Positions 1 through 6,120 of a stretch of DNA of 7,281 bases are shown here, piece by piece. Under the pieces are notes generated by a model. The model had not been told where the DNA came from. It did no database searches and saw only the letters and a program-made list of their open reading frames with translations. Each line of letters starts with the position of its first letter. The first letter of the stretch is position 1. Position numbers and translations under genes: made by a program. Source of the DNA: Candidatus Zhuqueibacterota bacterium 4484_188 (GTDB lineage: Bacteria > Calditrichota > Calditrichia > RBG-13-44-9); assembly GCA_002049825.1 (NCBI GenBank), contig MVCZ01000196.1, positions 1-7,281 on the forward strand. The letters are read 5' to 3'.

Positions 1-14
1 TGTTCTAATTCGCT

Positions 15-217
15 CAGGACAGGACGCAGTATGTCGGATGTCAGATACAGGATGTCGGATACCGGATACAAGATACCAGCTCCCAGATATTTGAAGCAAG
101 CAGCAAGTAACCAGTGACTAATGACCTCCATAGGGGCAAGCAATGACCAATAAAGGCTTCAGCCACAATGACGCCCGCAGGGCAAATGACCAATGACCAG
201 TGACAAATGACGATGAT
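15..217. repeat. Degenerate heptamer (7-base) tandem repeat tract
   Basis: The tract reads as consecutive 7-base units. From 29 to 126 there are 14 units in unbroken phase, such as GGATGTC, AGATACA, GGATACC, GGATACA, AGATACC, AGTAACC, AGTGACT and AATGACC. A second patch at 141-154 (CAATGAC, CAATAAA) and a third at 183-217 (CAAATGA, CCAATGA, CCAGTGA, CAAATGA) continue the AATGACC flavour. Two sub-families, GGATACC-like and AATGACC-like, grade into each other. No long open reading frame is favoured here. It lies downstream of the minus-strand gene at 232-702. Short tandemly repeated heptamers of this kind are known in non-coding DNA of cyanobacteria and several other lineages. Their role is not established. 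I see no gene or terminator in the first 231 bases. Confidence 0.8.
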
Positions 218-231
218 GTTTCGTTCAGATT

Positions 232-702
232 TCAGGGTACGTCAGATTCAGTGGACAGTAATCGGTCTATCATTACCAATTTGGTTTTTGCTGGCAGCCC
301 GTAGAAAATGTAAATCTCGTCCGGTCCAACCAACCCGCCAATAACCGCACCGGCAGCCGTTGGTAATCCCGGTCCAAAATCAAAGGTAAACAACCCTTGT
401 TTCGGTTCATGGTAGCTCATGCGACCAAAAGCACCATCGATAACGGCGCCCACAACCAATCCTACCAAAATTCCGCTGCCGACATGGGACTCTTTAATTT
501 TTCTGATTTGGTAAATTGAGTCAATGGGCACGAAACGCGTTCCGGAAGCGACCTTTAAAAACAGGAGATTTTCTTTCCGGTGAAGCAACGCGGAACTGAC
601 AAAAGAATCCCCGTTTTCTAGGATCACCACGTAATTGCAGGTTCCGGCAAAAAGCAGATTGTTACTTAAGATAAATATCAACAGAAATAGTAAAATACGC
701 AT
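232..702 (-). CDS. Small exported protein with glycine-zipper-like segments, function unknown
   Basis: This 156-residue protein is not recognised as a named family. Residues 1-19 form a plausible signal peptide: Met-Arg, then a hydrophobic stretch ending in LLFAG. Residues of about 22-70 look like a small beta-rich domain that includes ILENGDSF and RFVPIDSIYQIRKI, reminiscent of short periplasmic domains but without catalytic motifs. Two glycine/alanine/valine-rich stretches follow (GSGILVGLVVGAVIDGAFG, then AAGAVIGGLVG). They are spaced like glycine-zipper segments that insert into or pack against membranes. The start is the ATG at 700-702, supported by a GAGGAG Shine-Dalgarno (complement of 709-714) six bases upstream. 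It is on the same strand as the DUF2914-like gene and the S9 peptidase, so it may once have been the distal gene of their cluster before the restriction-modification insertion separated them. An envelope role is inferred. Confidence 0.75.
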   Translation of the reverse strand: MRILLFLLIFILSNNLLFAGTCNYVVILENGDSFVSSALLHRKENLLFLKVASGTRFVPIDSIYQIRKIKESHVGSGILVGLVVGAVIDGAFGRMSYHEPKQGLFTFDFGPGLPTAAGAVIGGLVGPDEIYIFYGLPAKTKLVMIDRLLSTESDVP

Positions 703-967
703 GGCATTCTCCTCTGCTATTAATCCCTGGCAAGCAGCGAAAGCACCGCTTCCTCATGTTTTTTCAACCTTCAATTTTGGTGCCAGTTTTCTTTTTGCGA
801 CAAATTATTTGAAAAATAAGCGAAGAGAGTCGGTTGCTTCTTTTTGCAGGAAAAACAGAGGGTTCTACAAAATAAGACAGGTGTGTAATTATTCAAACAG
901 TGTGGTATTCCGGGAGCGGTTACTTTGCCGGTAGTGACAAAAGTTTAGCGTTAGTGATGGGCGTTAC
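703..967. other. Non-coding spacer, leader of the minus-strand gene at 232-702
   Basis: About 265 bases with no convincing gene on either strand. It sits between the start of the minus-strand exported-protein gene and the left copy of the 65-bp repeat. It is host DNA that originally lay just downstream of the DUF2914-like gene, because that gene's natural stop codon (TAA, complement of 964-966) is still at its right edge. It may carry the promoter for 232-702 on the minus strand, and it is the nearest upstream host sequence for the plus-strand endonuclease gene. I could not pick a promoter with good -35 and -10 elements in either direction. Confidence 0.5.
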
Positions 968-1032
968 CGGTAAATGGTTTTAAAGGTCCGGTTTGTGCGA
1001 ACGGTTTCTTTTATTTCAAATCCGATTCTCCC
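968..1032. repeat. 65-bp direct repeat, left copy (target duplication)
   Basis: This stretch is identical base for base to 2894-2958, in the same orientation. Read on the minus strand it encodes the last residues of the DUF2914-like protein (…GFEIKETVRTNRTFKTIYR). In this copy the reading frame ends at once in TAA (964-966), which must be the gene's original stop. Identity stops abruptly at both ends: position 967 C against 2893 A, and 1033 G against 2959 C. This copy therefore marks the left edge of the inserted restriction-modification cassette. Confidence 0.93.
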
Positions 1033-1044
1033 GAAGTCATAATT

Positions 1045-1049
1045 GGGAG
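1045..1049 (+). promoter_or_regulatory. Shine-Dalgarno GGGAG for the TTG-started endonuclease
   Basis: GGGAG lies six bases before the TTG at 1056. An in-frame TAG at 1050-1052 excludes any earlier start, and the protein contains no internal methionine. This site and the TTG are therefore the only reasonable initiation signal. It lies inside the inserted DNA, just right of the left repeat. Confidence 0.75.
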
Positions 1050-1055
1050 TAGTCA

Positions 1056-1754
1056 TTGGATTTTCGAGAAGAATTTGAACGAGTTGTAAAAATACTCTAT
1101 CAAGATGGACTTGAATGGGAACTTGTTGGAATCTTGACCAAGAAATCAAAAGTGTACACACTTTCCTACGATTCAAAGATTTTGTCCGGCATATTTGAGA
1201 TTCTTTGTGAGCCGATTATTCGACGAATTGCAGATGATAACGACTTGGAATTAGAAAAAGCAAAACAGAACCAATACCCTGAGTTTACATTGTACAACCG
1301 GAATAGAGCGGAAAGCAAAATTGCAATTGATATTAAATCGACTTACAGGCAATTTACAAAAACCGGTGTCCTGAAGCCATTTGGATTTACCCTTGGATCC
1401 TATCGCTCATATCTGCGTGTTCCAACGAACGGTATTCTCTATCCTTATTATCAATATTCTAAGCACTGGGTTATTGGGTTTCTTTATACGCGAAATACTG
1501 ACAACAAGTTTACTGAAATTAAACAGGTGATAGAAGCCTCTCAACTTCAACCACCTTTTAGCAAAATCGATTATTTTATTCAAGAAAAATACCGTATTGC
1601 CGGAAAGATTCCAGGTAGTGGAAATACCACAAATATTGGTTCTATTAGGAGTAGAGATATCGAGATATTCCGCCGGGGAGAAGGTCCATTTCAAACAACG
1701 GAAGAATTTGAAAACTATTGGAAAAACTATGTCCCAAAGAGGAAAGGAGAATAA
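1056..1754 (+). CDS. Type II restriction endonuclease, EcoRV family (predicted GATATC)
   Basis: This 232-residue protein aligns along nearly its whole length with EcoRV, recalled from memory, which is a homodimer cutting GAT^ATC to blunt ends. Matching blocks are SKILSGIFEIL with Glu48 (EcoRV Glu45), YPEFTLY at 74-80, IAIDIKSTY at 89-97 with Asp92 and Lys94 (EcoRV Asp90 and Lys92), HWVIGFLYTR at 137-146, the recognition-loop motif GSGNTTNIGSI at 187-197 (EcoRV 182-192), and FENYWKNY near the end. The intact recognition loop predicts GATATC specificity. Two oddities stand out. EcoRV's catalytic Asp74 is Glu76 here. The C-terminus ends seven residues after the YWxNY motif, about 15 residues shorter than EcoRV. 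Translation starts at TTG, giving an N-terminus that matches EcoRV's. The methyltransferase gene follows after four bases. Activity is uncertain; family assignment is firm. Confidence 0.93.
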   Translation: MDFREEFERVVKILYQDGLEWELVGILTKKSKVYTLSYDSKILSGIFEILCEPIIRRIADDNDLELEKAKQNQYPEFTLYNRNRAESKIAIDIKSTYRQFTKTGVLKPFGFTLGSYRSYLRVPTNGILYPYYQYSKHWVIGFLYTRNTDNKFTEIKQVIEASQLQPPFSKIDYFIQEKYRIAGKIPGSGNTTNIGSIRSRDIEIFRRGEGPFQTTEEFENYWKNYVPKRKGE

Positions 1755-1758
1755 CCAA

Positions 1759-2700
1759 ATGAATCAATTCTTGCCGAAAGCAATTCAATCGGTAAGAGTG
1801 CCTCCTATTAAATGCCAGGGTATTAAAACCAAACTTGTACCGTTTATCGCACGAAATATCAGTTGGGACGGAAAGGGCAGATGGATTGAACCTTTTATGG
1901 GTTCGGGAGTGGTTGCTTTCAATCTACGTCCGGAACGTGCAGTACTTGCCGACACGAATAAGCACATTATTGAACTATATAACGACATCAAATCCGGCAA
2001 AGTTACCGAGGTGATTGTAAAAAACTATTTGACTGAAATGGGTAACAAACTCCTGGAAAAAGGAGAGGATTTTTACTACGAAGTGCGGGATGAATTCAAT
2101 AGTTCTGGTGGTAGTTTACCTTTCCTGTTCCTAAACCGCGCCTGCTTCAACGGTCTCATGCGTTTCAATTCAAAAGGAAAGTTCAATGTTCCATTTGGGA
2201 GAAAACCAGAGCGTTTCAGAAAAGCTTATGTTACCAAGATAACAAACCAGGTGGCGTGGGTTCGTTCGATTCTTCATGCTGTTGACTGGGAGTTTGTTGT
2301 CTCTGATTACAAGAAAATTATGGCAATCGTACAAGCAAATGATTTTGTTTACATGGATCCGCCCTATATTGGCAGACATACTGATTATTTTAATTCCTGG
2401 TCAGTCGACGATGCCAGGCACCTTGCGAAATTAGCGGAAGACCTATCTTGTGGTTTTGCCCTTTCCATGTGGCTTGAGAATAAATATCGCAGGAATAACC
2501 ACCTTGATTTGCATTGGAATGGTTACCAAGTACGCACTTATGAACATTTTTACCATGTTGGTTCAACCGAATCTCTCAGGAATTCGATGACAGAAGCACT
2601 TGTCATTAAAGAGGGTTTTGCCAGTTTGCAGTCAGTCGCAAAAAAACTTGATAAAGCGGCACTCCAACACGAACTATTCTCACTACCCTTTGATAAATAG
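1759..2700 (+). CDS. DNA adenine-N6 methyltransferase, Dam/M.EcoRV type
   Basis: This 313-residue S-adenosylmethionine-dependent methyltransferase is the cognate modification enzyme. By homology to M.EcoRV it should methylate the first adenine of GATATC and so block the neighbouring endonuclease. Motifs occur in the order of the alpha class shared with Dam: PPIKCQGIKTKLVPFI (15-30, motif X), EPFMGSG (44-50, motif I, cofactor binding), FLNRACFNGLMRFN (124-137), NVPFG (143-147), and DPPYIGRHTDYFNSW (200-214, motif IV, catalytic DPPY). The block HFYHVGSTESLRNSM (263-277) is also typical. I chose ATG 1759 because AAGGAG at 1744-1749 precedes it at normal spacing and because M.EcoRV also begins shortly before the PPIK block. 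An in-frame ATG at 1597 lies deep inside the endonuclease gene and would add unrelated residues. The stop at 2700 ends the cassette's coding part. Confidence 0.94.
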   Translation: MNQFLPKAIQSVRVPPIKCQGIKTKLVPFIARNISWDGKGRWIEPFMGSGVVAFNLRPERAVLADTNKHIIELYNDIKSGKVTEVIVKNYLTEMGNKLLEKGEDFYYEVRDEFNSSGGSLPFLFLNRACFNGLMRFNSKGKFNVPFGRKPERFRKAYVTKITNQVAWVRSILHAVDWEFVVSDYKKIMAIVQANDFVYMDPPYIGRHTDYFNSWSVDDARHLAKLAEDLSCGFALSMWLENKYRRNNHLDLHWNGYQVRTYEHFYHVGSTESLRNSMTEALVIKEGFASLQSVAKKLDKAALQHELFSLPFDK

Positions 2701-2893
2701 GAGTGCTCTTTGTTAAGTGATTTAACCAGTTGTGCTAATTATTTTTAAAAAACGTGCCTATGGTATGCCAGGCAAGGTGAACATGATACCAAACACTTAT
2801 ATGCAACAACTGCTTCCCACATAGTGGTTCCTATTTATGCCTGTGGTACGGAAAGCAGTTTATAATAAGTCAAAATAATTTTCATTAACACAA
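2701..2893. other. Non-coding right end of the cassette with small hairpins and a degenerate repeat
   Basis: Between the methyltransferase stop and the right repeat there is AT-rich DNA with no plausible gene of its own. It contains a short hairpin (GCC-TA-TGG, loop TATG, CCA-GGC, 2756-2773) and a second perfect one (CCAC-ATA-GTGG, 2817-2827). Neither is followed by a T-run, so neither is a convincing intrinsic terminator. TGCCTATGGTATG (2755-2767) recurs as TGCCTGTGGTACG (2838-2850), matching at 11 of 13 bases. On the minus strand the last 34 bases supply the new C-terminal tail and TAA stop (2860-2862) of the DUF2914-like frame. A role in mobility or methyltransferase mRNA ending is possible but not shown. 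Confidence 0.5.
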
Positions 2894-3785
2894 CGGTAAA
2901 TGGTTTTAAAGGTCCGGTTTGTGCGAACGGTTTCTTTTATTTCAAATCCGATTCTCCCCAAAATTCTTTCATCTTCGGTTACAATTTCCACCCGCCATTT
3001 ACCGGGTGTTACATGTGTTTTGTAAGTGTAGCCGCGGTAGCCGCCTTTTCTGCCGCCGCTGATTTGATACCCCAATCGATCGCTTGATAAATCCCGGCAG
3101 ATTTCATGGAAAGCGGCACCGGCGGAATCCAGTTTAAAAAATAGAACAGATTGATCAGCAGGAAAATTCCGCAGATCAGCACCAGGCTCCGCCCAACCTG
3201 CGTGCGTTGCAGAATTCCGAACTTTTTGAATAAAAGAAACAGCATTCCCGCCACAGAGAGCAGACCAATCAGCCCGCTCAGCAGAAAAACGAAATAATTC
3301 ATATAGCCGCTCACCACCGGAACAAAGAAAATAAAAAAGGAAAAACTGGCCAGAAAGAAGAGGGTCATTTGCAGGTAGAGATTGGTCAGGCGTTTCTCCA
3401 GGAATTCGTTGGAAACCAGCAGCAGTACCAGGATGAGCAGGAATAGCCAGTTTTTAGTAAGCGCGGCACTTTGAAAATAAAAAACCACATAGCTGCTGAA
3501 CAAACCGCCCAGGAAAAACTGGATCGCCAGCGGGTACCATTCCCGGTATTTCAAAAGCAGCGGCTGGCGAATCATCCCGTTCTCAACCAGGTTCAGCAGC
3601 AGAATAAACCCGCTGAGCAGCAGCAGGTAGAGCAGCAGGATTAAATTGTCCGACAACCGGTCGATGCGGGTGAGGGTAAAACTGTCCCACAGGAACCCGC
3701 CGGTAAAGGAAAGCAGCGGGTAGTATTTTTTGTAGCGGCTGTAAAACGATTGAACCGCCCGAACCGGTTTTGTATTAAGAAACGA
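2860..3785 (-). pseudogene. DUF2914-like integral membrane protein, disrupted
   Basis: Two overlapping minus-strand frames together resemble one DUF2914-type protein of unknown function. The first, open from 3785 to 3009, gives an N-terminal part with YYPLLSFTGGFLWDSFTLTRIDRLSDN, then about five or six membrane segments, ending in NWIPPVPLSMKSAGIYQ. The second, open through 3075 to 2860, gives DRLGYQISGGRKGGYRGYTYK and PGKWRVEIVTEDERILGRIGFEI, the soluble C-terminal domain. They join at 3070-3095 in different frames. From memory of the family, several tens of residues are missing between the two parts, so a deletion with frameshift is more likely than a single-base error. There is no ATG, GTG or TTG before the TTG at 3656, although family-like sequence extends back to about 3740. 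The 5' end overlaps the peptidase gene and the 3' end received the restriction-modification cassette. A shortened 215-residue membrane protein might still be made from the TTG. Confidence 0.7.
2894..2958. repeat. 65-bp direct repeat, right copy (resident 3' end of the DUF2914-like gene)
   Basis: This is the copy still joined to the body of the minus-strand DUF2914-like gene. It encodes residues from GRIGF to TIYR in the frame that continues from 3075. To its left the frame no longer meets the native TAA. It runs into cassette DNA and gains CVNENYFDLL before a new stop. Identity with 968-1032 is complete over 65 bases and ends sharply on both sides. Confidence 0.93.
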
Positions 3786-6120
3786 TTAACCACCTGTCGA
3801 ACCATGCCACTATGGTCCTGGTCCAAATTTTTCGGCGGCTGTAGGTCATTATTAAATGGTTCTGACCTTGCACCCGGATATGCTCAACAGTTTTACCCAA
3901 TAATTTCAGGGCAGTATACAGTTGAATACTTTCACCCGGCGGCACATTGGTATCGTCCGTACCGTGCAGCAATAAAAGCGGCGTATTAATTTTGTCCGCC
4001 GAGAACAGGGCGCTTTGGTCGACATAAATATCTTTGCGGTTCCAGGGAAAGCTGTTTGCCGTGGCGACAGCACTGTAGAGGAAACCCCAATAACCCTCGC
4101 CCCAATAACTGGAAATGGAGCTGATTCCGGCATGGGAAACCGCAGCGGCAAAAATATCAGTTTTGGTCAACAGAAGTTCGGTCATAAAACCGCCGTAAGA
4201 AGCGCCAATAGCGCCAACGCGGTCCCGATCGATAAAAGGATGGGCGGCTAAAAATTGTGAAACGCCGTTAATAATTTCATCCGCTACTATTTTTCCCCAG
4301 TCGTTCACATGCAGCGAAGAAAACGCCTGACCAAAGCCGGTTGCGCCGCTGGGTTGCAGCACATACACAACATAGCCGTTTGCCGCCCAGTAATTCTTGG
4401 GATAACGGCCGGCGAAATCCCGTCCCACCGGACTGGTGCCACCGTAATAATAAACGATGCAGGGATATTTTTCCGAGGGTTTGAAATCAGGCGGATAATA
4501 AATTCTACCTTCAATAGTGGTACCACGTTCATTTTGAAAATTCCACTTTTCCACCTTACCAAACCTAACGTTTTTAAAACTTTTGGCTGCCGGGTCAGAG
4601 AGCAGACGGTACTTCTTTTTCTTCAAATCCAACAGGTACGCTTTCTTTGGGCTTGCCGCGCCAGAGCCGGTATAAATGGCGATCGGTTTATTTCGGGCAA
4701 TCCGAACATTGTTCAGGACTTCGACTCCGCTTTCTATACGGGTAAATGTACCTGACTTCAAATCGTATTGGTACAGTGTCCTGTAGGAGTGGTCAATCGT
4801 TGAAAAATAAATAGTTCCGGGGTCGTTCCAGATGGCTGAGCGGATAGATGGGGCAAAATGTTTGGTAAGCGGCTGAACGTTTTTACTGCCAAAGTCCATC
4901 AGATACGCCTGCTGATCATATTCGTTGGGTAGTTTTCCTTCCGGCACATTTTGCCCCAACTTTCCAAACATAGAAGGACCGCCAAGCAGCAGCAGTTTTT
5001 TCCCGTCCGGCGACCAGCGGGCGTCACCAAACCATGTTCCTTCCCAAATACTGTCAACTTCAAAGGATTGCAGGTTCATGGTAAAAAGCTGGGTTTTGCC
5101 GTAGGGTCGTTCCCGGTAATCTTCAATTTCACGGGAAAATAGTAATAGCCGTCCGTCAGGGCGAATAGCCTGCAGCGTAGTGGTTAATCTTCCGGCAGTC
5201 AGGCGCTGGCGCTTTCCGGCAGGATATTCCACGCGATAAAGAAAACTGCGATTACGCCAGGTGGGCCAGCGGTCACGCGGCGAGGATAGCCGTTTAACCG
5301 GCTTCTTCTCTTTCTCCGGTTTTTCGGTGATTCCGTAAACTATAAAATGACCATCAGGCGACCAGGTATATGAATCCAGGTTTTTTATATTTTCCAGCAA
5401 TGCGGTGGTAGTGCCATTTTTCAAGTCAACAACCCACAGGGTGTTTTTTTCTTTCTCGCTTGAAGTGTAGGAAAAGCGCTCTCCAGTCGGTGCCCATTGA
5501 ACGCTCCCGATTTTCATTCCACCGCGAAAAGTTTGCAGAAGACGTCCGTCTTTTACCCGCCACAGTTCCAACCAGCTTTCGCTGTCGTCGCCTGGCGGCA
5601 GTGCCCGGCGAACAGAAACGGTGGCATATTTTCCCTGTGGTGAGATGGAAATATTGCCCACTGCCGGATCGTCAAGCAAATGACGGATGTTCATCCGGTG
5701 AAGCGGGGAAATGCTGTTTTCAATATCAGACCTGTGAAAGGGTTCGGAGAATTGGAGTTTTGCCTGAAACCGCCAGTTCTGGCTGCTGCCGGGATTCCAG
5801 AGCAGCTTTACAACCAGCAAATGTTTACCGGTTTCCAGTTTGATTTCTTTGGAAACCGAATTTTTCTCCGCGTTTTTTTTACTAAGCGCCGTTTTCTTCC
5901 CGATTTCTTCTCCGTCAAGGAAACACCGGAAAAGCTGTGGGCTGGAAAGTTCCAGCGCCGGAAGGTGTTCCTCAAATGGACCAACCTGTAACCACTTATC
6001 CAGGTTTCGTGTTTCCTTGGAAATCTCAGTGGCGTGTGTTTTCAGGAAAAAGCAAAAAAACAACATGGTCGGAACGAGCACAATAATCCGGTAAACCGGG
6101 GAAGTTGATGGTTGTTTCAT
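3775..6120 (-). CDS. Exported S9-family prolyl oligopeptidase (dipeptidyl/acylaminoacyl peptidase-like)
   Basis: This 781-residue serine peptidase probably trims peptides outside the cytoplasm. Residues of about 11-30 are a hydrophobic signal peptide or anchor. Residues 40-130 look like a beta-sandwich (DKWLQVGPFE, LDGEEI, LETGKHLLVVKL). Residues of about 145-500 form a WD40-like beta-propeller with repeated blades such as ISPQGKYATVS, WAPTGERFSY, WSPDGHFIVY, IRPDGRLLLFS and WSPDGKKLLLL. The alpha/beta-hydrolase domain follows, with an oxyanion-site motif YYYGG (557-561), nucleophile Ser641 in GASYGG, Asp723 in GTDDTNVP and His755 in GQNHLI. The Ser-Asp-His spacing closely matches dipeptidyl peptidase IV. 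The ATG at 6118-6120 has a GAGGTG Shine-Dalgarno six bases upstream (complement of 6127-6132). All catalytic residues are present, so it appears functional. Exact substrate preference cannot be read from sequence. The DUF2914-like frame overlaps its 3' end. Confidence 0.93.
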   Translation of the reverse strand: MKQPSTSPVYRIIVLVPTMLFFCFFLKTHATEISKETRNLDKWLQVGPFEEHLPALELSSPQLFRCFLDGEEIGKKTALSKKNAEKNSVSKEIKLETGKHLLVVKLLWNPGSSQNWRFQAKLQFSEPFHRSDIENSISPLHRMNIRHLLDDPAVGNISISPQGKYATVSVRRALPPGDDSESWLELWRVKDGRLLQTFRGGMKIGSVQWAPTGERFSYTSSEKEKNTLWVVDLKNGTTTALLENIKNLDSYTWSPDGHFIVYGITEKPEKEKKPVKRLSSPRDRWPTWRNRSFLYRVEYPAGKRQRLTAGRLTTTLQAIRPDGRLLLFSREIEDYRERPYGKTQLFTMNLQSFEVDSIWEGTWFGDARWSPDGKKLLLLGGPSMFGKLGQNVPEGKLPNEYDQQAYLMDFGSKNVQPLTKHFAPSIRSAIWNDPGTIYFSTIDHSYRTLYQYDLKSGTFTRIESGVEVLNNVRIARNKPIAIYTGSGAASPKKAYLLDLKKKKYRLLSDPAAKSFKNVRFGKVEKWNFQNERGTTIEGRIYYPPDFKPSEKYPCIVYYYGGTSPVGRDFAGRYPKNYWAANGYVVYVLQPSGATGFGQAFSSLHVNDWGKIVADEIINGVSQFLAAHPFIDRDRVGAIGASYGGFMTELLLTKTDIFAAAVSHAGISSISSYWGEGYWGFLYSAVATANSFPWNRKDIYVDQSALFSADKINTPLLLLHGTDDTNVPPGESIQLYTALKLLGKTVEHIRVQGQNHLIMTYSRRKIWTRTIVAWFDRWLIVS

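Larger units (their letters stand above)
968..2958 (+). mobile_element. EcoRV-type restriction-modification cassette inserted with long target duplication
   Basis: The unit consists of 1861 bp of foreign DNA (1033-2893) between two perfect 65-bp direct repeats. It carries only two genes, an EcoRV-like endonuclease and an adenine methyltransferase, plus about 190 bp of non-coding DNA at its right end. There is no transposase, integrase, tRNA gene or terminal inverted repeat. Hand counts of GC support foreign origin: 22/60 at 1081-1140 and 24/60 at 1261-1320, against 29/60 at 3181-3240 and 32/60 at 4201-4260 in neighbouring genes. Insertion of restriction-modification genes with target duplications of tens to over a hundred bases is a described phenomenon (work of Kobayashi and colleagues). 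Its mechanism is unsettled. Placement in the 3' end of the DUF2914-like gene left nearly the whole target reading frame in place. Confidence 0.85.

Noticed and set aside
15..217. CRISPR array
   Set aside because: The units are seven bases with no unique spacers, which does not fit CRISPR.
635..934. Plus-strand open frame of 99 codons
   Set aside because: It overlaps the start of the minus-strand exported protein, has no Shine-Dalgarno and no recognisable features.
1050..1060. Endonuclease start upstream of the TTG
   Set aside because: An in-frame TAG at 1050-1052 closes the frame directly before it.
964..1176. Minus-strand open frame crossing the left repeat
   Set aside because: Only its last residues, encoded by the repeat, are meaningful. 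The rest is antisense of the endonuclease gene, so it is a chimeric shadow and not a gene.
1597..1758. Earlier in-frame ATG that would lengthen the methyltransferase by 54 residues
   Set aside because: It lies inside the endonuclease gene, has no family match, and ATG 1759 has a strong Shine-Dalgarno and an M.EcoRV-like N-terminus.
2756..2773. Intrinsic terminator after the methyltransferase
   Set aside because: The stem is short with a bulge and no T-run follows on the plus strand.
968..2958. Integrase-type att sites or an insertion sequence
   Set aside because: There is no integrase, transposase, tRNA gene or terminal inverted repeat. The duplication is far longer than typical insertion-sequence duplications.
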